Assembly: GCA_001466705.2 (NCBI GenBank)
Contig: LATX02000078.1
Location: 434,001-498,000 of the forward strand
From: Moniliophthora roreri
Lineage: Eukaryota; Basidiomycota; Agaricomycetes; Agaricales; Marasmiaceae
Length of the DNA: 64,000 nucleotides
Direction of reading: 5' to 3'
Made by a program: the position numbers and the translations under genes. Numbering within the stretch: position 1 is the stretch's first letter; every line of letters starts with the position of its first letter. The notes under the pieces were generated by a model. The model ran no database searches, was not told the DNA's origin, and worked only from the letters and a program-made list of their open reading frames with translations. Positions 48,809 to 60,266 of this stretch are shown piece by piece.

Positions 48809-50332
48809 GGTTGGGAAAAGGTGGGGGTGAGGTTGAGGCCGTACCACTGTGAATCGAAAGCATAAATACCGACGCGACTAGAAAATTGGTGCCGATCCAT
48901 GGGGGAGTTGACAAAACGGTGATGCCGTCACCTGGATCGGTGATCAACATTGTATCAACTCAGCCTCTTTCTCCGACTTTCAGACGAAATTCCCGACTAT
49001 AGTCTATACTAAACTAGACGCAAAGGCGCTCTATTCGACGCTTATACCGACCACCAAAAATAAGGCAGCATTCGAATATACGAATTTTGAAGGTAACGTA
49101 CTGTAATCCTAGCCTGCACACCGTGCATAACTCGACTCTCGGATAACCGGCTGAATATGAGGATTCGGACGACAAAGTATTACCGAATGATGAGAGGTTT
49201 CATCAATTCCGGTATATCGATCAGCGCCGAGAAGATTGCGTGTACGTCTCTGGCTGCGTCTAGAGGTGCGACGAATAAGAGGATCTTTGATGGGTTTCAT
49301 AGCTTTTTACACCAATCTCGCTCATATCGGAATTGTTAGCATTTAGCACCTGGAATGGGCGTATCTGTTACGATATCCTTCAATCAAGTGTCCGACTTCA
49401 TCTCATTTGAGGCGGTGAGTCAGAGCTTGGCTACTCAGTACTCAGCGCTGAAATTCGCGCGATTCCAAATATATTGTGTGGGTCTACATCCGGGTGCTGA
49501 CAGATTCAATCTTCCGAGTCTGCGCACGGGAATATGGCCCATTGCAGTGAGGTAATCCTCATAGCCTCGAGCGTCAATCGAGCGCTGTACTGCATTAATT
49601 ATAGATGAGATGCAGGAAACCATGCTCCACGGAGCTCTTTTCTTCTCCGAGTCACTCGTTCAAACGGATTTAAAGAGATGCCTGCTTAGGGTTACTGCTG
49701 GAATCCAAACGGCACAAATCCGGCTGTGCTGGAAGGACGCCAGCCTACAGGCGGCATTAGACGTGACCCGACTATGCTCGATACCATCTTTTATAAAAGT
49801 ATACACGAATGGCCTTTGGCCTTAAGGGAAGCTACATGACTCTACTTGTCCCAAGCAAGCAGGCCAGTGATAAGACGTACGAAAAAGCTGTACATTCCCT
49901 ATTCTTGGAGTTGGCTCATGAAAAGTGAACGGATGAAACTACACACCTTTCACATACATCCAGTGCATCTCTCACGTGTTAAACCACCTGGAGGTGGGGT
50001 TTTACCGTCCATGAAATGAAACGTGAATATCAAAGGAAGAGCTTGTCTAGCCTCATAACATCTTCCACGCGATCTGTCAAAGTGTTGAAGCGGTGAAGAT
50101 TCCTGTCGGTAAGGGTAGGCCCGGTTGATGGTTAACGTGAAATGGGTTGTATCAGCGCTTCGGCGATCAATCTGCAAATAGCAACTGCTGTCGGTCGGCT
50201 AACGAGCAGTCGCTGGAAAGTGTAATTAATCACATGAAAAAGACATCATCTATAATAGAACATGGCGCACAAGTAACGGGGAAATGCGTGCAGTAAGATT
50301 CTACAATTTCTAAGCTTTGAGTCGCCTTCTAA
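48809..50332. other. 1.5 kb intergenic stretch
   Basis: This contains the promoter of the ABC transporter and the 3' flank of the ABC remnant. Small frames at 49109-49825 show no motif. A palindromic GGCCTTTGGCC occurs at about 49813-49823. Confidence 0.4.
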
Positions 50333-53030
50333 TTAAGCAGAGATACGGTTCTTGGAGAACAAACCACGAACACTCCATGTTCCGATGCAGAACCAGAACG
50401 TAAAGGTATACATTGCTGCAACCCGTAAGTCGTGATTAGTAGTACACTCAGGAGACGGATATTGAATAGAATGAACCCAGTGAGAAATTTTAGGGCTCCT
50501 AGCGGATCGGATGATCTGAGCGCTGTCATCCGAGCGATGAAAGATGGCGGATGGATTTCTCGACGAGGGGTGAACCGACGGATGGATCACGTGGTGAAGG
50601 CGTTACCGGTAAGTCGTCGTTGGGTTTGGCTGGTCGTACTAGGATGACCGGGGTCATGACTAAGGGATTTTCGTGGTCATCTTTTTATAGTCATGCTGGG
50701 TAATATATCGGCAATTCTGTCTATCTGGGTGAATATTGAGGTGCGTTGCAACTCTTGTATGAACTGGGTGATTATTAATTATTCCTCATAGATTTTATAC
50801 ACATGGTCAGATTTAGGTCAGATACTTTGAATGTACAAAGTAGGTCAATGTTCCGTACCTGAAAGCCCTGTCTGTTCTCCATCTTGCTCAGTGGCTCAAA
50901 ACATCAAAATTAAAACGTCGCGTTGTTTCTCGAGTGTCTAAAGAGCATCTCCGAGATGCTGAAGAGATTGAAGGCGAAAAAAGGGCTATACGGAGCAAAA
51001 CTTTCTGTGAAGCGCTGGCTTAGCGCCCATCCGCCAGATTATCGGGCTAACCGACGGATACCATCTGCCGATGCAGATTGCTCCCCGACCACCACCATCC
51101 GATCGCTAGGAGCCCTAGCACTGAGAATCCCAGCATCCCTCCAGCGATGGGAGTGGAACATGTTGAAGCGCTCAGCCATGTAACGGTCCGTCGTCGTCGA
51201 ACAGAATTCGCAATTGCTCGAATCGTTGGGGTTAATGAGGTAGTCTCCCTGTATCGCCAACCAGGTCTCCATGTACTGACCGCAAGTTTGACCGGATGGC
51301 CCGGGAGGCGTAGTCGTCGACAAGTCAATGGATCAGCAGTAAATATTGCTATTTCCGATGGCTGTTTAGTGACTGTGTATGTTTAGAGGGAGACCGCGCT
51401 TTATGGGATGTGGAGCATACCTTGTGCAAGCAATCTCTCGATAATGTAGGTATATGATACCTGTCGGACTCATTAATAGGACCTGAAGAACCTTTGAGGG
51501 GAAATCAAACACACATCCATTTCCACCAGCCCATCTGCGAGTATGATCGTAGAGCTCCGCTACTATAAAGAAGTTTAGCTATCTCTTCTCATAAAAAAGG
51601 ATCACGGACAGGACGAGAACAACAGGCTGAAGGTAGAGGCTGTGATCTCCTCATTGGGGCGACATTGCAGCAGTAGTGTGTCCGAAACTCGTGTAGTAGG
51701 TTGGGAAGAGGACCGAAAGCATAAGGTAGGTGTATCCGGTGCAATCATTCGGAACGCCGACCGTCCACTAGAGGATACTTTCAAGAGAGTACCCGTGAGA
51801 ATCAACTTGCAGTCGCCAAAGTGAACGGTGCAATGGCGGACAGGAATACCGCCTAACAAATGAGTAGTCAGTCGATGTTTCGAGAAAAGTACCAAGAGTA
51901 TGAGTTTATGAAGAGTTTGTTTTGTGTTCCCTGTTGAGTATTCTTAGCCTTGAAGAGCGAGAATCCGATCAATAGTCTAGAGAATACGTTCAAAACGAGC
52001 TTGGCAGGGAGATAAAGTAGGTCGCGATAATGCGACTGGTTGTTCCGTTTGAGCAGTTGCCATGTCTGGTAGAACCAGGGCGTCGCGAGCTCTTGCTTGA
52101 ATGTTGCTTTCACAGACCTCTTCAACGCCGTTTTTGTGTCCCTTTTGTATAGCGCAGCGCCTTGATTCGATGACGTCCGTGTCTTCCGTTCCGTGAGGAA
52201 AAGCGCCGCCCCGACGAGGCCGACAGTGAAGGCGATGATGATACCAAAGTTCTGGTGGTGTACCATATTAATGCCATGTCTGGATAAGGAGATTGAAAAC
52301 ACGTACCTTCCAGGTATGAGAGAGAGTATGTTCAAAAGACAACGCTGTGAGCCTGTTGCCGTCGACGTAATCCCTGCCCGGCACAGCACCCACTGTGGGA
52401 TAGACTTGGTTTGGGAGGCCAACGTTTTCGTAACCGGGTCCTCGTGGAACAAGACTTTCGCAGCAGCCGTCAATAGTCAGGAACTCGTTGGTAATCAGGT
52501 CCTCGAAACCCCAGCGGAAAGGCTATGAACAATTAAGCTATGTGCATGGAAAAACAACATGCGCTCGACCCATGCTTATATACGTGGTCCATTTCAAGGC
52601 GCCGATCATAGACGGTTGCGGAATCATATACCCTGAAGGACCATCTGAGTGGCTTGTGCTGGGTAAAGAGACACGTCTAGGACACACCGGTATAGATGGC
52701 GAGGGAGAAGACAGAAATTCCAGCAACCGTCGTAGCGGGGGCTAGTGATCAAAGTTAGTTAAGATGGCACCACACCAAATAGTGTCACCAGCCCACCTTG
52801 GTCACTGAACGCTGCAGCAACACCTCTGAACCATGCTCTCACCACTACAGAAAGGGTGAAAATGAACAGGAGAGCGATTCCTGTAGTCACATTGAATCAG
52901 GGGAACGCAAAGGGGAAAGAATGACTTACTTACAAGAACTGGGAAGCAGACTGCTGCAACTTAACCATTCCATACGCAGTGTTAACGAAAAATGTTAATA
53001 TGCCACACGAGGCATAGTACACCTCCCACT
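50333..53030 (-). pseudogene. Decayed PDR ABC transporter copy lacking both NBDs
   Basis: This is a paralogue of the neighbouring pump, recognisable only in its membrane parts. Homology starts near 53030 ([15 protein letters not shown] against [13 protein letters not shown]), so NBD1 and most of TMD1 are absent. It continues GYMIPQPSMIGALKW, ITNEFLTIDGCCESLVPRG and LYKRDTKTALKRS. At about 52107 it passes directly to ATFKQELATPWFYQTWQLLK, which in the intact gene lies after NBD2, so NBD2 is deleted. The loop CGQYMETWLAIQGDYLINP and SSNCEFCSTTTDRYMAERF are then intact up to HRWRDAGIL, where a 0.6 kb insertion breaks the last span. The true end TFWFCIGTWSVRGLF, stop TAA at 50333-50335, lies beyond it. 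Without ATPase domains it cannot be a pump. Confidence 0.85.
50487..51119. mobile_element. MITE-like insertion with terminal inverted repeats
   Basis: About 630 bp insertion inside the last coding segment of the ABC remnant. The ends are inverted repeats of about 20 bp: GGGCTCCTAGCGGATCGGATG from 50493 and its complement CATCCGATCGCTAGGAGCCC ending 51115, differing by one base. The flanks carry a near-perfect 8 bp direct repeat, AGTGAGAA (50479-50486) and ACTGAGAA (51120-51127). Removing the insertion with one repeat copy restores an in-frame span (GIL-TGFILFN, compare [10 protein letters not shown] in the intact gene). No transposase frame is inside, so this is a non-autonomous element. An 8 bp target duplication would suit a hAT-type mover. 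TA dinucleotides also flank the repeats, so a Tc1-like origin is an alternative. Confidence 0.75.
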
Positions 53031-53460
53031 GTACGTTGTCCCGTAACTTGGAGCAGGATATAAGCAAGAGGGAATAGGACCAATCAAATGACCTGAGATA
53101 ACCTTTTGTCAACGGCACGGGAGGGCTTTTAGCGGGTGGTCATCGACAAGTTAAGGGTTTTACTTTTGCTGCCGACTTCTACTGCCGCGTCCTGGGCTCC
53201 AGGTCATTCGCTCGGGCAACTCCATCCTATGAATGTCAATGAAAGAGTGTGATTCTGCTAGAAAAACTGCAGTACCATATACTAAAAAAGGAGTTCAGAA
53301 ATTGACATCGGAATGCTACTGCGGAGTATCCTCAACCCAGGGAGGGGATGCCCGCCGATATCGACTGAAGAAAGGTGTCGCAAGTGGGAATTCTTTCCCA
53401 CGGCTTCTTACACGACTTTATCCTCCTCCCCAAATACGCTCATCGTCCGCGTCGGCAACG
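53031..53460. other. Promoter side of the coatomer beta gene
   Basis: This short stretch lies between the ruined 5' end of the ABC copy and the COPI gene. The frame at 53233-53460 is in phase with the coatomer start but lacks family sequence before the ATG at 53461. Confidence 0.4.
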
Positions 53461-56400
53461 ATGACCTCCTCAGATCTATCATGCTACACAGTAGTATTCG
53501 AATCTAGTATAGAGTATCCATCTGCCTCAGAGCTGCGTCAAGCGCTTGAGAAAGGTTCAGATGAGGTCAAAATTGACACGTTGCGCAAGATCATCGTTTC
53601 AACGATAAACGGGAACCCTCAGGCAAGTTCCTCAGACTCTAAATTTCAGTCGTATTCTAACGAAAGCTATTCTAGCCAACGTTGATGATGCCCATTATCC
53701 AATTTGTAATGCCGTCACGGAATAAACAACTTAAAAAGTTGCTTCACTTTTACTGGGAAGTGTGCCCAAAGTATGATGAGAGCGGGAAGCTGAAGCAGGA
53801 GATGATTCTCGTCGTGTGCGTTCTCTTCGATCTTTTCATAGACATCACTTTGACGGCTTTTATGGTACAGTAACGCGATCCGAAATGACCTGGTGAGTCG
53901 CAGGGAGTTCTTATATGAAGCCGAGTGCCTTGACCATCTATTCAGCAACATCCAAACGAATATATTCGCGGAGCAACCCTGCGATTCCTTCAGAAAATTG
54001 CGAAAGATACCGAACTCCTCGAGCCTCTCATCCCAACCTGCCGGTCTTGCCTGGAGCACAGACATTCATACGTCCGCAAAAATGCTGTTTTTGCTGTCTA
54101 CTCGATCTATCGCGAATTCGAAAATCTCATTCCGGATGCACCAGAGCTGATGATGACCTTCCTCGCGGCTGAGAGCGATTCGACGTGCAAGCGCAACGCT
54201 TTCGTCTTTTTGGCTCAGTGTTCGTTACCAAAAGCCGTCGAGTGGATTGCTAGCGTGTACGAAAGTATACCAGCGATGGATGAGCAGCTTCAACTCAGTA
54301 TAATCGAAGTCATTCGTTTGGATTGCAAGAACGACTCTACCAACCGGGTGCGTACACCGAAATATCACCCTTTGCAGGCTAACGAGCGTCTATAGGCACG
54401 CTATATCCGTTGCATATTCGAGCTCTTGAATGTCACATCCCATGCTGTCAAGTATGAGGCAGCTACGACCTTGACTATGTTGACCCAGAATCCCGCCGCG
54501 GTCAAAGGTGTGTTCTCTCCTTAGCGGACAGGACATCTCTAATGCCTGGCCTACAGCTGCTGCATCCTGTTACATCACCCTCATTATCAGGGAGTCCGAT
54601 AACAACGTCAAACTCATCGTTCTTGACCGCCTGGATAATCTTCGCGCTAAGCATGGTCACGTCCTTGATGGATTAATCATGGATGTTCTGCAAATTCTTT
54701 CAAAGTCAGCACTGTTTCCTTCTACTCATTAAACCCTTTTCTGATACTTGTATTCCAGCTCTGACATGGACGTCCGCCGCAAAGCCATCAACATCGTCCT
54801 CAGCATGACCTCGAGCCGTAATGTCGAGGAAGTTGTTCTTTTCCTCAAAAAACAACTTCTCAAAACCCAAGAAGCCGATTTCGACAAGGCATCAGAATAC
54901 CGTCAGCTTCTTATCCAAAGTATCCATGTCACTGCCATCAAGTTCTCTGAAGTTGCCGCCAGCGTTGTTCATGCACTTCTCGAGTTCCTTGGCGAGCCGA
55001 GTACTGCTGCAGCATCGTCAACATCTTCGCCGGCTGCGTCGGCCTCTGCGTTGGACGTTGTTGCGTTCATCAGAGAGGTCGTCGAGAAATTCCCTGCTCT
55101 TCGCCATGGAATCTGTACGAGACTGTCACAAACCCTCTTAGAGATTCGCAGTGGGAAGGTGTTCCGAGGCGTACTCTGGATTTTAGGAGAATATGCTGAT
55201 GAAGTAGACTTGATCAGAGATGTGTTGAGTGAAGTGAGAAGGTGTGTTGGTGATGTGCCTATTGTGCCGCAGGAGGAGGCTGCTGAAGAAGGTGCTGCTG
55301 AGGGTGCGGAACTTTCGGAGAAGGAGAAGGCGGAGAGGAAGGAGAAGACCAAGCCAAAGATTCTGGCTGATGGGACGTATGCTACTGAGACGGCGTTCAC
55401 GACTAGCCCAACCCAGACGAAGCCAGATATAAGGCTCGGCCCCAAGACGCCTTTAAGGAGTGAGTGATCGTTTGTCCTTCCCGTAATTTTGAGATACTGA
55501 CATGAAATTGTTCTAGCTTTGATTTTGGGTGGTGACTACTTCACTGGTGCAGTGCTTGCTGCTGCACTCACGAAGCTTGTTCTTCGTTACCACGACAAGG
55601 CACGGGGAGAGAAGAAGGGCGATGTTAATATGTTACGTGCAGAGGTATGCACTATCCAAAGCGTTTATCATGGTATCCTGGTTCATTATTCTGCAGGCTA
55701 TGCTCATCATGACATCCATCATCCGAGTTGGACAAAGTCGTTTCGTCACCATCCCCATCGACGAAGACTCGAACGAACGTATTATGAATTGTTTACAGAC
55801 CCTTAGCGAACTCCAAGAAGTCCAAGTCGTTCATGAAATATTCTTGGACGATACCAAGAAGGCGTTTGAGAGAATGCTTACTGCCCAAGAGGTACATGAT
55901 CTGTTCACTCCTTTGTCGATGTTGTTGACATTTTGGTGTTTGTGGTAGAAACGTGCAGCGGAGAAGAAGGAGGCCGAGTCAGAGAAGAAGGCTATTGTCC
56001 AGGTGGATGATTTACTTTCGTTCAGACAGTTCTCAAAGAAAGGTGGTGAGGATGCGATTGATGTGAGTTCACAGTTCTACTTTTAAGAGTACGTGTTACT
56101 CATTCGCTTGATAACAGTTCGACGAAGATCTCGGAAAAGCGACAGGTGCGGGAGAGGTGCAGGAAGACTTCATCTCCAACCTGAGCAGAATATCACAACT
56201 CACTGGTTCGTACTCTTCTGAAACACGAGGTGTCTTTGACATTGAACACTCCTTCGCAGGATTCTCGGACCCTCTCTATGTCGAGGCGTATGTCAAGATG
56301 CATGGGTTCGATATCATGCTCGGTAAGTCCATCCTTGTCATCACCAGGAAGTGTTGCTGACACCTTCGAACCCGTAGATGTCCTCCTTGTCAACCAGACC

Positions 56401-57235
56401 GCCAACACATTACAAAACCTCTGTCTGGACTTTGCCACTCTTGGAGACCTCAAGATCGTCGAGCGCCCTTCGGTGTATACCATTGGTCCTCACGGCTTCC
56501 AGAGCATCAAAGCCACGATCAAGGTTTCGTCGACAGAAACTGGTGTCATCTTCGGAAGTATTCTCTGGGAAGGACCCAACATGTCGGAGGCTTGTGTGAT
56601 CCTCAACGATATACACATCGACATCATGGATTACATCAAACCGGCGTATTGTAACGAGGCTCAGGTAAGACATACCCTACGCTGCGTCTTCCCAGACTGA
56701 TTCTAGTTTTTCCTTTCTGCGTTGGTAGTTCCGCGGTATGTGGACAGAGTTTGAGTGGGAAAACAGAGTCAACGTGAACAGCTCGTTATCGTAAGTGACT
56801 GTTTCTCGTTGCTGAACACCGAGCTAATGCGAATCGGATGTCTAGCGATCCTCGCGAGTACCTCAAGCATGTCATGAAAGCCACCAATATGTCTTGCTTG
56901 ACACCAGAAGGTGCTTTATCGGGTGATTGTGACTTCCTCTCAGCGAATATGTATGCTCGTAGTCTGTTCGGTAAGTTATTCATCTTTTTAGTCGGGTTGG
57001 TTTACTCACACGCACGCTCACAGGTGAGGATGCGCTGGCGAACCTGAGTATTGAGAAGACGGAGCAAGGAACGATTACTGGTCATGTTAGAATCCGTAGT
57101 AAGACGCAGGGTATTGCGCTGTCGATGGGCGATAGAATTACAATGGGTATGCCCTTTTCTTTGCCTGCTCTTTCAAGATGCTGACGATAGGGTCCCCTTC
57201 CAGCTCAAAAAGATAGCAAACCACTGTCTGTGTAG
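53461..57235 (+). CDS. SEC26: Coatomer subunit beta (COPI)
   Basis: Beta subunit of the COPI coat, which forms vesicles for Golgi-to-ER and intra-Golgi transport. The N-terminal adaptin-like solenoid begins [16 protein letters not shown] and includes [72 protein letters not shown] and [19 protein letters not shown] hydrophilic linker rich in Ala/Glu/Lys follows (about 55260-55350), then the C-terminal appendage block [20 protein letters not shown] through [20 protein letters not shown]. The end is [14 protein letters not shown], stop 57233-57235. The first intron, 53623-53675, has a GC donor (CAG|gcaagt), needed to join NGNPQ to PTLMMP. It is intact, about 950 residues, with about 14 introns. 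Confidence 0.93.
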
Positions 57236-57692
57236 ATTTGGGACACTGTCCTCTTACATTATATTATTTCTTTCGTGGATCCCATATCCGGAGACTGAAC
57301 GACGTGCAACCAAAAGATTCCTCGAGAAGGGAAGGGTGTGGTAGACGCTTCTTTGTTGTCGATAAGCGTTCAATGAACTTCAGTAACGTCTATGAGTGCG
57401 GTTGATCATGAGGTGTGAGATGATTGGAGTAGCGCAAGATTTACGCAGTACGATCGAAGGTCGCTTTCTCCAGGATACAAACAGATACCAAATACAGTCG
57501 TCTGGAAAGAAAGAGACAGAAACTATTCCTAGGTATTCTTCGATCTCAGTCTGCATCACACTGCGATCGTTTCCTATCCACTTCCTTCCGAGTCGGTGTC
57601 CACCCGCCCAATGCCGATATTTCTGGTGGCATGCACCTGTCCTCCTACTATAGCACTGCTAATTTGCCCTCGAGGTGTCGGTTAATTAGTAG
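57236..57692. other. 3' flank of the coatomer gene
   Basis: There is no supported gene, and the frames at 57051-57653 are out-of-frame shadows or motif-free. Confidence 0.4.
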
Positions 57693-58369
57693 ACCGAATG
57701 TCGGAAACTTGGTCCTGCAGGGTTTCGATGTTTTTGCCCAGCCACGGCGTCCTATGAGCGGAATCACTTTGTCTCTTTTGACTTGTGAGTCCGAAGGATG
57801 AAATCCCAGAATCCCAACGGTCGATTTCCGCCCGCATAGCATTCGAACAGGTTAGCAAAGCACAGAATGATTGGAATAATGCGATCAAAGGGAAAGATGA
57901 GCTGGACAGAGTGAAGGAAGCTCTCGATAGAACTGCGTCTCTTGTCGCGTGGCACGAGATCTCGTATCATATCTATGCCGGAAATGACCTTCAAGGAACC
58001 GCGGAATGAGATTCAACAAGGCAGTCCGCATTTCCAGTGTTAAGCCCTGTCACGAGTATTAGCGTCGCGCCCTCAGAAAAAGCACAAATTACGCACGTGG
58101 AGAATAAGTGAACGCCTTATTGATAATCCCAAAATCTTCGAATTTTGCCTGTCCTTCACCTTCCTAGATCCTGAGACAAAAAGGGCTGCGTGTTGCCGGC
58201 GCAACTTGGAACTTTTCGTTGGTAATAACGATAGCAAGACGGAATCGCTGTTCGTGCCTATTACCCCGCAAACTCTAGCCCAACATGTTGCATCAACCGT
58301 CGCTACGGCGAGTAAAAACAAGGACAAAGAGGGAACGACGAGCATCGACAGTCCTTGCGAAAAGTATTG
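57693..58369 (+). CDS. Unrecognised coding-like fragments
   Basis: Two open segments read like protein but match nothing I know. The first, after a possible acceptor near 57692, is RPNVGNLVLQGFDVFAQPRR and MSGITLSLLT. It can be spliced at a GTGAGT donor (57785) to FEQVSKAQNDWNNAIKGKDE, ending in a stop at 58007-58009. The second (about 58063-58369) reads RLIDNPKIFEFCLSFTFLDP and ETKRAACCRRNLELFVGNND and stops at 58367-58369. They lie in different frames and may be exons or remnants of one gene. No start codon is assigned, so coordinates mark the coding-like span only. Confidence 0.3.
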
Positions 58370-59389
58370 ATTTCTCATTTGAACTTTGATGTGGAGCATG
58401 TTACTGCGATGAGCGTAAGTATCTCTAGACGTCAAAAAGAGGAGCAGAGATAACGTACCGGATGATTATGTACCCATCCCTCAAGAGAGATACCTATTGG
58501 CGAGTCCGCGATTTAGGTATCACCCTCTATGTATTTGGGAAGCACCGAAGGCTGTTCTTCGCCATGGCATCCAACACTAGTAGAGGATTTAAAACGACGA
58601 GTGCATCGCTATGGCCCATGCAAGCCTTGCCCAAGGCTCGTATCACTAGTTGGTAACCATATAGGTAGTCGAAACCATGAAATTTGCGAGATTCGTGTGT
58701 GGTAGAGTCCGCATGTAATTCTGAAAATAAGTGGCATGTAGACAGATTTATTCTGCTCCCATTCTAGGCTAGAAATACAAAAAGATGATGGTACAGCCTA
58801 CGATATCGAGTCGCATTAGCACCCGCTTATTATCCGAATAGAGCCTGAAACACACCTGAATGAAGCTCATCCTAACTAACACACAACAGCTACCGCCTCA
58901 CCCGGGCACCTCGCACCCCATCCCCATTCTTTTATGTCTCCGGACGCCCAATAGGTGCAAAATGTCGTCTTTGCTCGTTCCCTTCCCCTGACGGCACTCT
59001 TATACCTAACCAAAACAATCCTTTAGTGAGCCAGGTAGTGAACGTAGAAAACAACTGGGCACGTACTCGCAAAACAATCCCTCATCGATAGTACCAGGTG
59101 TCCCTTGATCTTCTACTACCAGCGGTAATTGTAGTTCCGAGTCTGGATTCGAGTGGTGAAGGAAGATTGTAGCTGCAGATGGACACTTGAAGCATACTCG
59201 AGCCGCTTCAACAAAAAGGGCAGAGAGAGCGAGGATGAGGATGTGTACTCGTAGATGGAGAGGAAGCATGCTGCATGGGTATCGGAGAGAAAGGCTTTAT
59301 CCGGGAACAAACGTGCATTGCACATGTTGATGTCAACATTTGATGCGTTCTCCACGATCTACATACTTCTACATATAACTATGACAACT
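58370..59389. other. Transition to the repeat-rich right end
   Basis: No supported gene. Composition changes around 59360-59400 from the mixed sequence of the gene-rich part to AT-rich sequence with few CpG. Confidence 0.4.
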
Positions 59390-60266
59390 CCCCTACACTA
59401 TCATGACCACAGCCTCCATGGAGAAGGAAATGTCATATTTTGTGGAACTGTCTACTTTGAACAACACTCTAGAATCCCATGGATGGACAAAAGTGGACAA
59501 GTCCAATCCAAAATATGTGTTCTGGAACAAGTGTTGGAAAGAGAAAGTCAAACCCGAGGCTCTTAATCGTGAGGAATATGTCTCAAGAGATGCTCTTATC
59601 AACCCATCACTTGAAGCCACAGCATTCCCTGTCCTTGGCATTCCTAGCATCACTTGAGCTCTCTGCCAGGACAAATACCAGAGGATGTATAAATGGCTTT
59701 TCACCAATCATTTGGTGGAAGACAATTGAAGATTAGCCATCATTATAACAGGACATCTCAGTATTGGTGAGTTGTCAAGACTTATTCGGGGTTGCCATTG
59801 AAGTTGATGTTTCAACAGGAAAAACTATAGTGGACCTCTTTGGACAAAATCCTAATTTTGTGCATCCACCTGATAGAAACCAGTGAAAGCCAACAGAACT
59901 CAACGACACCAGCTGGCCCAAGCAAATCCAAAAACGAGTGGAAGCTGCCAGAGTCCAGCGCAGTCATGGGATCTGACAGTTCATTGGGTTCCAGGCATCT
60001 TGCCTTATGATTCAAAACAAGTTTACACTGTTGACACTAACTTTCTATCCCATACTTAAACTTTAACACACCATTGAACTGATGGTTCTCAGGTTCAGCA
60101 TAATCTTTGGAATGTCCCCTTACATTAAATTTTGACCTGACATGCTGCACATACCTTTTGGCAAAAAAACTAATTTGACAAATATCTTGATCTGGATTAT
60201 TATATGAAATTATTATATAAAATATGTATATGTTTGGAATCTACTCATCTGGGGCTATGTAATGAT

